Counted from the first letter of the stretch, positions 1-5,885 are shown. The stretch: 5,962 nt of DNA from Actinomycetota bacterium (GCA_009702525.1 WLHW01000064.1:1-5962), one strand, 5' to 3'. Notes: generated by a model from the sequence alone, not told the origin. Translations and numbers: made by a program.

Positions 1-33
1 CACTGCCATAATTGCCGCTGGTCGCAAGATCGA

Positions 34-49
34 TACGTGTTCGCACGTA
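34..49. repeat. UUCG-loop hairpin next to tRNA
   Basis: TACGTG (34-39) and CACGTA (44-49) are perfect reverse complements separated by the tetraloop TTCG, and the hairpin ends one base before the tRNA 5' end. The loop-closing pair is G-C rather than the C-G of the extra-stable cUUCGg tetraloop. No T-run follows on either strand, so it does not look like a complete intrinsic terminator. It may be a processing or structural element of the tRNA precursor, or the tail of an upstream unit cut off by the window edge. The repeat is seen directly; a function is not shown. Confidence 0.5.
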
Positions 50-50
50 G

Positions 51-122
51 GCCTCTCTAGCTCAGTGGTAGAGCAGCGCACTTGTAATGCGCAGGTCGTC
101 AGTTCAATCCTGACGGGGGGCT
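51..122 (+). tRNA. trnT: tRNA-Thr (anticodon UGU)
   Basis: A full 72-nt cloverleaf can be drawn. The acceptor stem pairs 51-57 with 115-121 (7 pairs, two of them T.G wobbles). The D stem is GCTC 60-63 with GAGC 71-74, around a short loop containing GG. The anticodon stem is GCGCA 76-80 with TGCGC 88-92. The loop CTTGTAA (81-87) puts TGT at 83-85, which reads ACA and other ACN threonine codons. The variable region is 93-97. The T stem is GTCAG 98-102 with CTGAC 110-114, around TTCAATC. The discriminator is T122 and CCA is not encoded, so the 3' end must be added by the CCA-adding enzyme. G1-C72, C2-G71 and anticodon bases G35 and U36 fit threonyl-tRNA synthetase identity. No clear promoter is visible in the 50 bases before it. 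The carbonic anhydrase gene starts 25 nt downstream, so cotranscription is likely. Confidence 0.95.
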
Positions 123-132
123 CGTAGTTTTT

Positions 133-141
133 AGGAAGGGG
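133..141 (+). promoter_or_regulatory. Strong ribosome binding site for carbonic anhydrase
   Basis: AGGAAGGGG lies 6 nt before the ATG at 148, a near-ideal Shine-Dalgarno position, and it fixes that start. It fills most of the 25-nt gap after the tRNA, leaving little room for a separate promoter. A TAGTTT at 125-130 with TTCAAT at 103-108 (16-bp spacer, inside the tRNA T loop) is the only local promoter-like pair. It would start RNA at about 137, inside this ribosome binding site, so it is weak as an explanation. Confidence 0.75.
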
Positions 142-147
142 AAAATA

Positions 148-660
148 ATGTCTACTTTTCCTTATGATGATTTTGCCGATGCTATCGCCGCTAACGATGA
201 ATACATCAAAGATTTCAAATACTCAGATTTAACTGGAGTTGCCCAAAAGGGTTTAGCAATTGTCACCTGTATGGATTCACGCATTAATCCGCTATCTGTA
301 GTTGGAATGAGATCTGGTGATGCAAAAATCTTACGTAACGCTGGGGCTCGTGTAACAGATGACGTACTTCGTACTCTGGTCCTTGCAACATATTTACTAG
401 GAGTCAAAAGAATTTTAATTATGCCTCATACCAATTGTCGTATGGCTCAAGTCGATGAGGCCGAAATCCATCGTGAAATTGATACTAAATATGGAATCGA
501 TACTTCTGAACTTGAGTTTAAAACTGTAGCTGATCAAAAGGCATCATTGATTGAAGATGTTCAATTGGTAAGAAACTATCGTCTACTTAACTCTGGCGTT
601 TCGGTTGGTGGCGCAATTTATGATGTTGCAACAGGAAAAATTACTCCGGTTGATTGTTAG
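148..660 (+). CDS. Beta-class carbonic anhydrase
   Basis: A cytoplasmic zinc enzyme expected to interconvert CO2 and bicarbonate, supplying bicarbonate to carboxylases. The 170-residue protein carries the beta-class signature CMDSR at residues 41-45 (zinc ligand C41, Asp-Arg dyad D43/R45). It has the second metal site HTNC at 94-97 (ligands H94 and C97) and the conserved RNAGARVTDD stretch at 63-72. The end, YDVATGK, resembles the short mycobacterial Rv1284-type enzymes of about 163 residues, so the length is normal and the gene looks intact. The residue after C97 is Arg, where many beta-CAs have Gly. There is no signal peptide. The start is supported by AGGAAGGGG at 6 nt. It probably shares a transcript with tRNA-Thr. 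Its last 20 bp overlap the convergent hydrolase gene. The fold and metal site are clear; actual activity on CO2 rather than a related substrate is inferred. Confidence 0.93.
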   Translation: MSTFPYDDFADAIAANDEYIKDFKYSDLTGVAQKGLAIVTCMDSRINPLSVVGMRSGDAKILRNAGARVTDDVLRTLVLATYLLGVKRILIMPHTNCRMAQVDEAEIHREIDTKYGIDTSELEFKTVADQKASLIEDVQLVRNYRLLNSGVSVGGAIYDVATGKITPVDC

Positions 661-673
661 TTCGGCGAACCGG
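636..673 (-). terminator. Possible terminator of the ndh-hydrolase operon
   Basis: Read on the minus strand, CCGGTT (673-668) and AACCGG (651-646) form a 6-bp GC-rich stem with a 16-nt loop. AGTAA and then TTTTT (640-636) follow. The U-run comes just after the hydrolase stop codon (643-641) and lies inside the carbonic anhydrase coding sequence. The large loop and the 5-nt gap before the T-run make it weak. A competing small hairpin GTTC-GGC-GAAC (660-670) overlaps it. No T-run exists for the + strand direction. Confidence 0.3.
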
Positions 674-1420
674 CCATCGCGTCACTGGAAAACTTAAATC
701 TTCTAGAAATTGCATAATTACCGCATGTAAAAGTTCAGGTTTTTCTTTCATCACACTATGTGAAGTTCCCGGAATAATCGCTAACTGACCAAGGGCAAGC
801 GCTTCGTATAGTTCAACGGTGTGGTGATGATTGATTACATCATCATCGCCGGCCAAAACGAGTACTGGGCACTCAATACGCGCTAACTCAGCAACAGTAA
901 TATTTGGCTCTTCTGCCCAAATTGCGTGCATCCTTTGAGTTTTTTTGAGCAATGTATCCGGTGCATCAGGCGAAATTAAATTGTATTCAGCCTGCTCCTC
1001 TTGGCTTATTGCACGGACAATATGAGCATTTGGCATCACGCCGTTGTAGTGGAAGTTACCACCAATCGAAATAATCGACTTAACTAGATCGGGCCGCTTA
1101 ATTGCGACCATAAGCGCAATGATTGCTCCATCGCTATAACCAATTAAGTGAGCGGGCTCTTTAACTACCTCTTCTAAATATGCAATGGCCTCATTGCTCT
1201 GAAATTCAAAGTGCAGGCTCCCAGATTGATCACCGGTAAAACCATGGCCCGTTCTGTCGTAAGCAAAGACATGAAACTCATCTTCAAGGGCTGGAACCAG
1301 TATGTAGTCCAAGCTAGAAGTTTTACTTAAACCGCCATGAAGTAAAACTACGGCTTCACCGTCGTTATCCCACTCATAGGTATAAGTCTGATGCCCCCGC
1401 AAATTTACATATTGCGGCAT
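641..1420 (-). CDS. Alpha/beta-fold hydrolase
   Basis: A 259-residue cytoplasmic alpha/beta hydrolase. Seen in order: the oxyanion-hole motif LLHGG at 26-30; the YDRTGHG strand-turn at 54-60, typical of the family; the nucleophile elbow GYSDG at 94-98 with Ser96; the acid in AGDDD (190-194, probably Asp194); and the general base in GTSH with His221. The triad order and spacing are complete, so it should be active as an esterase, lipase-like or C-C-bond hydrolase. The substrate cannot be told from the sequence. The last 17 or so residues (after FLEDL) form an Arg/Pro-rich tail beyond the fold, and the DNA encoding its end overlaps the carbonic anhydrase gene. The start ATG shares one base with the ndh stop (TAATG) and lacks a good Shine-Dalgarno, so translation probably reinitiates after ndh. 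There is no signal peptide or membrane segment. Confidence 0.9.
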   Translation of the reverse strand: MPQYVNLRGHQTYTYEWDNDGEAVVLLHGGLSKTSSLDYILVPALEDEFHVFAYDRTGHGFTGDQSGSLHFEFQSNEAIAYLEEVVKEPAHLIGYSDGAIIALMVAIKRPDLVKSIISIGGNFHYNGVMPNAHIVRAISQEEQAEYNLISPDAPDTLLKKTQRMHAIWAEEPNITVAELARIECPVLVLAGDDDVINHHHTVELYEALALGQLAIIPGTSHSVMKEKPELLHAVIMQFLEDLSFPVTRWPVRRTNNQPE

Positions 1421-2655
1421 TACAAAGAATCCATGATGTGACGGTTACCGCGATCAAAAGTTAAATAGTTCCACGTCCAATCAGCCATAGTGCCAATCTT
1501 GTTACGCCCACCTAATAAATAAAATAGGTGCAACCAAAGCCAGGCATACCATGCTGGAATTCCAACTAAACGAAGTTTTTTAACCTCAACAATTGCTTTA
1601 TGGCGTCCAATAGTTGCCATCGAACCTTTATCAGTGTACTTAAAAGCTTCCAGCGCTTGCCCGTTTGCTAAGCGCTTAATCTGCTTGGCAATAAATCTTC
1701 CCTGTTGCATGGCTACCGGCGCAACCATGGGAAGAAAACGACCATCGTCACCAACAAAACCTGCCACGTCACCGATAGCGAAGATATGTGGATAGTGCTT
1801 GACCTGCAGCGTGTTATCGACATCAATGCGGGTATTTACGATTGGAAGGTTTAATTTTTGGCTCGTTGGTTCACCTTTTACGCCAGCGGCCCAAATAGTG
1901 ACCTCAGAAGGAATGGTGCTGCCATCTTTAATCAGAATCGATCGAGGCTTGATTTCAGCAACGGCAGTATTTAGGTGAACCGTCACTCCAAGTTTTTCTA
2001 AATCTTTTTTAGCATGAGCCGATAATTTCTCTGAAAACATCGGCAATATTCGGGGACCCGCTTCAATTAAACTGATTTTGATGTGGTCAGCGGCGTGGGC
2101 TTGATCATGTGTAAGCGGCCCGCGAACTAACTCAGCAAATGCGCCAGCCATCTCGACTCCCGTTGGACCACCGCCGACAACAGAGATTGAAAAGATTGTT
2201 TCGTCTTCAAATCGGCAGAGATCCTCAAATCGGCGCATTACTTCTGAACGGATTAAGAGCGCTTCATTGACGCTTTTCATTCCAAGTGCATGCTCAGAAA
2301 CGCCAGGAATTCCAAAATCTGCGGTAACTGATCCCAAAGCAATAATGAGTTGATCAAACTCTAAAACTTCGCTGCTATCTAATTTGATTGAATTATTCTT
2401 GTGGTCAATCGAAACTGGAGATCCCATTCGGAATTGAACGCCGGATTTACGTAGCGCACCGCGAATTGGGTGTGCAACGTGATCGGCAGCTAAGCCAGCA
2501 GTGGATACTTGATAGAGCAAGGGCAAAAAGGTTTGGAAGTTATGGCGATCGACAATCGTGACGTGAGCAAAATCAGCCATGGCTCGTGCGGCAGTAAGTC
2601 CGCCAAAGCCAGCACCCAGTATTACTACTCGAGGCTTTTGAGGTGTGTTTTGCAT
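1420..2655 (-). CDS. ndh: Type II NADH:quinone oxidoreductase (NDH-2)
   Basis: A single-subunit, non-proton-pumping flavoenzyme that passes electrons from NADH through FAD to membrane quinone. The 411-residue protein has two Rossmann dinucleotide folds. The FAD site is GAGFGG at 14-19. The NADH site is VVGGGPTGVE at 159-168, with Glu168 typical of NDH-2. FAIGD at 292-296 contains the flavin-contacting Asp296. APVAMQQG at 312-319 matches the conserved AxxAxxQ quinone-site motif of NDH-2. The C terminus has an aromatic, hydrophobic stretch at about 368-383 (WYAWLWLHLFYLLGG), as expected for the amphipathic membrane anchor. The length is normal. The start has no Shine-Dalgarno but sits 6 nt after a TAGACT -10 box, so the mRNA is probably leaderless. 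The gene is first in a two-gene minus-strand unit with the hydrolase and divergent from the SDR gene. The family is secure; quinone preference is not visible. Confidence 0.94.
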   Translation of the reverse strand: MQNTPQKPRVVILGAGFGGLTAARAMADFAHVTIVDRHNFQTFLPLLYQVSTAGLAADHVAHPIRGALRKSGVQFRMGSPVSIDHKNNSIKLDSSEVLEFDQLIIALGSVTADFGIPGVSEHALGMKSVNEALLIRSEVMRRFEDLCRFEDETIFSISVVGGGPTGVEMAGAFAELVRGPLTHDQAHAADHIKISLIEAGPRILPMFSEKLSAHAKKDLEKLGVTVHLNTAVAEIKPRSILIKDGSTIPSEVTIWAAGVKGEPTSQKLNLPIVNTRIDVDNTLQVKHYPHIFAIGDVAGFVGDDGRFLPMVAPVAMQQGRFIAKQIKRLANGQALEAFKYTDKGSMATIGRHKAIVEVKKLRLVGIPAWYAWLWLHLFYLLGGRNKIGTMADWTWNYLTFDRGNRHIMDSL

Positions 2656-2661
2656 GGAGTA

Positions 2662-2667
2662 AGTCTA
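2662..2667 (-). promoter_or_regulatory. -10 box of leaderless ndh promoter
   Basis: On the minus strand, TAGACT (2667-2662) is followed by six bases (2661-2656) and then the ndh ATG. This spacing puts the transcription start on the A of the ATG. There is no Shine-Dalgarno before the ATG. No convincing -35 is seen at a 16-18 bp spacing. The box overlaps the + strand -10 box at 2666-2671 by two bases. Confidence 0.6.
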
Positions 2668-2671
2668 GGCT
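2666..2671 (+). promoter_or_regulatory. -10 box of leaderless SDR promoter
   Basis: TAGGCT is followed by seven bases and then ATG at 2679, so the mRNA probably begins at or next to the start codon. There is no Shine-Dalgarno for this ATG. A -35 at the usual distance is not evident: TTGAGG at 2638-2643 is 22 bp away, too far. The box shares its TA (2666-2667) with the ndh -10 box on the other strand. Confidence 0.55.
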
Positions 2672-2678
2672 TTGCAAC

Positions 2679-4160
2679 ATGACCACGCCTATTCAAAACC
2701 GTAAGTACCTCGTCACAGGGGCATCTGGCTATGTTGGTGGCCGATTAGTCCGCGCATTTGTCGATGAAAAAGAGGATGTTCGAATATTGGTCCGCGATAA
2801 GTACAAAATCATGGGTCAGCCATGGGCATCATTGGTTGATATTTGCGAAGGAAGTGCAGAAAATTTTAGTGATTTACAGAGAGCGCTAGAAGGTATTCAT
2901 ACAGCCTATTACTTGTTGCACTCAATTAATTTGGGTCCAAATTTTGATGAAATTGAACGCGAAATGGCTCGTAATTTTGCAACAGCCGCCGAAAAAGCTG
3001 GCGTATCGCAGATTATTTATTTGGGCGGAATCGCAAACGATGTAAACATCAGTAAGCATCTTGCGTCTCGTGCGATGACAGGAAAATCTTTAGCAACAAC
3101 TTCAGTACCAGTTTTAGAGCTTCGTGCCGGAATTATTATTGGCTCAGGCTCTGCGAGCTTTGAAATGTTGCGCCACTTAACACACCGACTTCCGATCATG
3201 ACAACACCTAAATGGGTTATGAATAAAACGCACCCAATCGCAATCCGAGATGTTTTGTATTATCTAAAGGGCGTGGCACACTTAGAAAAACCCGTAAATC
3301 AAGTGTTCGATATTGGTGGCCCTGAAGTTTTGTCATATGCGGACATGATGCAAAAGTTTGCAAAACTATCGGGCTTAAGGAAGCGTTGGATTATTAAGGT
3401 TCCGGTGTTGACACCTGGACTTTCAAGTTTATGGATTGGTTTAGTAACTCCAGTGCCGACCGCTCTTGCCCGACCGCTTGTTGGTTCGCTCATAAGTGAG
3501 GTTGTCGCAGATCCTGCAAAGAGTATTGATGCACTAATTCCAAAACCCACCGAAGGTTTAATTGATGTTGAAACAGCTATTTCATTAGCTCTGTCAATGA
3601 TCACAGCGCATGGTGTTGAAACTCGCTGGTCGGATGCAACGATGCCCGTAGCACCGTGGCAAAAAGCACAAGGGGATCCCGATTGGGCAGGTGAAATGGT
3701 TCTGCGCGATTACCGCGAAGCGTTCACAGATGTATCTGTAGAGAAGGTATGGCGTCAGATCGAGCGAATTGGTGGCGACAACGGTTGGTTTGGTGCAGAT
3801 TTCTTGTGGTGGGCACGTGGAGTTTTAGATCGATTCCTAGTTGGTGGCGTTGGTTTGCGTCGAGGTCGCCGTGATCCTGATTTCTTGCGCGTGGGTGAAA
3901 GTTTAGATTTTTGGAGAGTAGAAGAGTTAGAAGCTGGTCGCAGATTAAAGTTATATGCCGAAATGGTTTTGCCAGGTAAGGCGTGGCTGGAATTTACAGT
4001 GACACGAGAAAATGGAAAGACCAAAATTGTTCAGGAGGCAACCTTTAATCCTCGTGGCCTAGGCGGACAGATGTATTGGTATGCAGTTGCACCGCTTCAT
4101 CTCTTTGTTTTTCCAACCATGCTAAGAAATATTGTAAAGAAGGCAAGGAAGGATGCATGA
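2679..4160 (+). CDS. NAD(P)-binding SDR protein with C-terminal DUF2867
   Basis: A two-domain cytoplasmic protein of 493 residues. The N-terminal part (about 8-225) is an extended or atypical short-chain dehydrogenase/NmrA-like Rossmann domain. Its nucleotide motif is VTGASGYVGG at 12-21 (G14, G17, G20). It also has LLHSI at 79-83 and the IIYLGGI strand at 112-118. The C-terminal part (about 340-490) matches the DUF2867 family by its pattern of aromatic and glycine residues: WFGADFLWW at 370-378, the RVGE/LDFWRVEE strands at about 404-416, and the PGKAWLEF strand at 432-439. It ends in a hydrophobic stretch at about 466-482. This domain pair is a known architecture; the substrate is unknown. 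I chose ATG 2679 over the in-frame GTG at 2643, because the 12 extra residues would be encoded across the ndh start and both -10 boxes, and the Rossmann motif begins properly from 2679. The gene is first of a two-gene operon. Confidence 0.88.
   Translation: MTTPIQNRKYLVTGASGYVGGRLVRAFVDEKEDVRILVRDKYKIMGQPWASLVDICEGSAENFSDLQRALEGIHTAYYLLHSINLGPNFDEIEREMARNFATAAEKAGVSQIIYLGGIANDVNISKHLASRAMTGKSLATTSVPVLELRAGIIIGSGSASFEMLRHLTHRLPIMTTPKWVMNKTHPIAIRDVLYYLKGVAHLEKPVNQVFDIGGPEVLSYADMMQKFAKLSGLRKRWIIKVPVLTPGLSSLWIGLVTPVPTALARPLVGSLISEVVADPAKSIDALIPKPTEGLIDVETAISLALSMITAHGVETRWSDATMPVAPWQKAQGDPDWAGEMVLRDYREAFTDVSVEKVWRQIERIGGDNGWFGADFLWWARGVLDRFLVGGVGLRRGRRDPDFLRVGESLDFWRVEELEAGRRLKLYAEMVLPGKAWLEFTVTRENGKTKIVQEATFNPRGLGGQMYWYAVAPLHLFVFPTMLRNIVKKARKDA
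4145..4152 (+). promoter_or_regulatory. Coupled ribosome binding site for the decarboxylase
   Basis: AAGGAAGG directly precedes the ATG at 4153 and lies inside the last codons of the SDR gene. The effective pairing part AAGGA ends 3 nt before the ATG, a short spacing. The upstream stop (4158-4160) is 8 nt into the next gene, so terminating ribosomes would be delivered to this site. Confidence 0.6.
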
Positions 4161-5499
4161 ATTCACTGCTGAAGTAGAGGCACTTGCTGCCGAAGTTTTA
4201 GCTTACAGTCTTGATCGCTTAAAGAATGACCCACCTCTTGACGGACCTCGCACTGCCGAAGATTTATTTAATGAAGTCGGCAACACGATTACTGCAAAGG
4301 GTCTTGGTGGACATGACGCACTAGAAGTCTTTACAAGTGTGCTTGCTAAAGCGTGTATCTCTACGGATCATCCACGAAATTTAGCTTTTATTCCTTCAGC
4401 CCCGAGTGAGTATGCAAACCTTTTTGATTTAGTCGTTGGAGCAAGTGCTTTATATGGCGGCTCATGGCAAGAAGGTGCAGGCGCAGTCTTTGCCGAAAAC
4501 CAAGCGCTGCGCTGGTTATCAGATTTGGCTGGCATGCCCGAATCTGCAGGCGGGGTATTTGTGCAAGGCGGCACCATTGGAAATCTTTCAGCGCTGGTTG
4601 TCGCGCGCACAGAAGCTAAGAAAAAATCTCCAGATGCGACTAAGTGGGTGATTGCTTGCAGCGAAGAGGCGCATTCTTCAATAGTGAGTGCGGCGAATGT
4701 GATGGATGTCGAAATAATGAAGGTACCTGTAGCCGCTGATGGAAAGTTAATGGGCAGCGCAGTTGCTGCAGCTATTGACGCTCTACATACAACAACTTCG
4801 AAGCGAGTATTTGTAGTTGTAGCAACGTCGGGAACTACTAATTTAGGAATTATCGATGACTTAGAAGGCATTGCTACCGCCGCACATGCACGTGATATTT
4901 GGTTTCATGTCGATGGCGCTTACGGTTTAGCTGCACTCTGTGCCCCATCAGTGCGCAAACATTTCAATGGCATAGAACAGGCTGATTCATTTATTGTCGA
5001 TCCACACAAATGGCTGTTCGCACCTTACGATGCATGTGCATTAATTTACCGTGAGCCCGAACTCGCTCGCGCAGTGCATTCGCAACATGCTTCGTATTTA
5101 GATACGTTAAAAGATGGAGCATGGTCACCATCTGATTATGCAATTCAATTAACGCGACGTACTCGCGGATTGCCATTTTGGTTTTCATTAGCTGCACACG
5201 GTACTGATGCCTACACCGAAGCGATGGAACACACATTGGAAATTGCACGTGCAGCCGCCGAATTAGTTCGAGCACATCCACATTTAGAACTTGTCTGCGA
5301 ACCTGAACTTTCTATTGTTGCTTTTATTCGCAAAGGGTGGACAGCAAGTGATTATCAAAAATGGTCTGATCAATTACTCTCGGATCAAATTGGATTTATT
5401 CCACCCTCATCTCATCACGGTCAACCCATTCTTCGATTTGCAATTGTTAACCCTTGGACAAAAGTTTCAGATATCAAGTTGATAATGGACAGGCTGTAA
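4153..5499 (+). CDS. PLP-dependent group II decarboxylase-like enzyme
   Basis: A fold-type I PLP enzyme of 448 residues in the aromatic/glutamate amino-acid decarboxylase (group II) family, often annotated 'aspartate aminotransferase family'. Seen: the HPRNLAFIP segment at 73-81, matching the substrate-loop region of this family; the phosphate-binding GGTIGN at 139-144; His174 (EEAHSS), which should stack on the PLP ring; TSGTTNLG at 225-232; Asp254 in HVDGAYG, which contacts the pyridine nitrogen; and the Schiff-base lysine Lys286 in DPHKW (283-287), with the decarboxylase-typical His285. All cofactor residues are present, so it should be active. Whether it decarboxylates, and which amino acid it uses, cannot be told. 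It is slightly shorter than characterised decarboxylases of about 470-500 residues. It overlaps the SDR gene by 8 nt and is probably translationally coupled. No terminator hairpin is seen after it. Confidence 0.9.
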   Translation: MHEFTAEVEALAAEVLAYSLDRLKNDPPLDGPRTAEDLFNEVGNTITAKGLGGHDALEVFTSVLAKACISTDHPRNLAFIPSAPSEYANLFDLVVGASALYGGSWQEGAGAVFAENQALRWLSDLAGMPESAGGVFVQGGTIGNLSALVVARTEAKKKSPDATKWVIACSEEAHSSIVSAANVMDVEIMKVPVAADGKLMGSAVAAAIDALHTTTSKRVFVVVATSGTTNLGIIDDLEGIATAAHARDIWFHVDGAYGLAALCAPSVRKHFNGIEQADSFIVDPHKWLFAPYDACALIYREPELARAVHSQHASYLDTLKDGAWSPSDYAIQLTRRTRGLPFWFSLAAHGTDAYTEAMEHTLEIARAAAELVRAHPHLELVCEPELSIVAFIRKGWTASDYQKWSDQLLSDQIGFIPPSSHHGQPILRFAIVNPWTKVSDIKLIMDRL

Positions 5500-5511
5500 A
5501 TCCCACACTTT

Positions 5512-5531
5512 TATGCTCATCCCGATACGCT
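5512..5531 (+). promoter_or_regulatory. Candidate -10 boxes before the DUF3263 gene
   Basis: Two TAnnnT boxes lie in the 39-bp gap: TATGCT (5512-5517) and TACGCT (5526-5531). The second is 7 nt before ATG 5539 and would give a leaderless mRNA. The first would start RNA near 5524 and allow use of either ATG 5539 or ATG 5563. No good -35 is seen for either, so readthrough from the upstream operon remains possible. Confidence 0.4.
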
Positions 5532-5538
5532 TTTACCC

Positions 5539-5802
5539 ATGTCTGCACAGGAAGAGCCAATAATGCACAGCGGCTTAAGCGATTTAGAGACCAGAATCCT
5601 AGATTTTGAAGGTAGCTGGTGGCGTTACGCCGGAGCTAAAGAGGCGGCTATTAAAGAGCTTTTCGATCTGACCGCCCCGCGCTACTACCAACTGCTTAAC
5701 GACTTGATCGACCGGGATGACGCCCTTACCGCCGCACCGATGCTGGTAAAGCGCCTTCGCCGCCTGCGCGAGGCCCGTATGTCCACCCGTATCGCCCGCT
5801 AG
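5539..5802 (+). CDS. DUF3263 family protein, possible HTH
   Basis: A small basic actinobacterial protein of 87 residues. The DUF3263 core runs from about 14 to 79: ILDFEGSWWRYAGAKE (20-35), AIKELFDLTAPRYYQLLNDL (37-56) and the Arg-rich MLVKRLRRLREAR (68-80). The middle part reads like a helix-turn-helix resembling sigma-70 region 4 (AIKELFDLTAPRYYQLL), and the basic tail could help DNA binding; this is inference, as the family has no established function that I can cite. Two starts are possible. ATG 5539 follows a TACGCT -10 box for a leaderless mRNA. ATG 5563 has AGGAAG at 5549-5554 with 8-nt spacing and would give a 79-residue protein that still holds the whole domain. GC rises along this gene, clearly above its neighbours. 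From memory, DUF3263 genes lie near groEL2 in other Actinobacteria (for example Rv0430 near Rv0440), often with a LytR_C gene between, which is absent here. Confidence 0.85.
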   Translation: MSAQEEPIMHSGLSDLETRILDFEGSWWRYAGAKEAAIKELFDLTAPRYYQLLNDLIDRDDALTAAPMLVKRLRRLREARMSTRIAR

Positions 5803-5824
5803 CTCGACCTAGCATCTCCCCGTT

Positions 5825-5853
5825 TTGCGTCTGAGGAATACCTCCCGTAGATT
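5825..5853 (+). promoter_or_regulatory. Promoter of groEL
   Basis: TTGCGT (5825-5830) and TAGATT (5848-5853) are separated by exactly 17 bp, a good match to a housekeeping sigma-A promoter. The predicted start at about 5860 falls on the first bases of the CIRCE operator, and the 5' leader would be about 69 nt. It lies in the 126-bp gap after the DUF3263 stop. A short palindrome GAGG-AATA-CCTC (5833-5844) sits inside the spacer. Confidence 0.75.
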
Positions 5854-5858
5854 TGGCG

Positions 5859-5885
5859 TTAGCACTCTCGGGGTGCGAGTGATAA
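5859..5885. promoter_or_regulatory. CIRCE operator (HrcA binding site)
   Basis: TTAGCACTC (5859-5867), a 9-nt spacer, and GAGTGATAA (5877-5885) match the CIRCE consensus TTAGCACTC-N9-GAGTGCTAA at 17 of 18 arm positions; only the C at the sixth base of the right arm is replaced by A. It overlaps the predicted groEL transcription start, the place where bound HrcA would block initiation until heat stress releases it. CIRCE before groEL is well established; hrcA itself is not in the window. Confidence 0.93.

Noticed and set aside
12..39. A sigma-A promoter for the tRNA using TTGCCG (12-17).
   Set aside because: No TAnnnT hexamer lies at a 16-18 bp spacing; the nearest candidate, TACGTG, lacks the essential final T and is part of the hairpin.
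1..50. A coding fragment at the left edge, for example a minus-strand frame beginning GTG at 46 or ATG at 9, or a plus-strand frame running into the tRNA.
   Set aside because: All candidate frames are short, lack a ribosome binding site or leaderless -10 box, and show no recognisable family. The plus frame runs straight through the tRNA. It cannot be decided within 50 bases.
162..407. Minus-strand open frame of 81 codons opposite the carbonic anhydrase.
   Set aside because: Low-complexity, Ser/Ala-rich translation without a domain, lying wholly antisense to a well-supported gene.
2643..2678. GTG at 2643 as the SDR start, adding 12 residues.
   Set aside because: The extension (MCFAWSKSRLCN) is not family-like, reads across the ndh start and both -10 boxes, and has no ribosome binding site; ATG 2679 fits a leaderless mRNA and the Rossmann start.
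3017..4024. Minus-strand open frames (3017-3199, 3299-3604, 3755-4024) opposite the SDR gene.
   Set aside because: They are shadow frames of the SDR codons; no start signals or recognisable motifs.
4368..5482. Open frames inside the decarboxylase gene (4368-4871 minus, 4436-4651 plus, 4991-5281 minus, 5291-5482 plus).
   Set aside because: All lie within the decarboxylase, which has complete cofactor motifs; the alternative translations have no family character. The 167-codon antisense frame is long but only Ala/Thr/Ser-rich.
5798..5813. GCTAG-N6-CTAGC inverted repeat across the DUF3263 stop as a terminator.
   Set aside because: Only a 5-bp stem, with no T-run right after it; the next TTTT (5823-5826) is too far away and belongs to the groEL -35 region.
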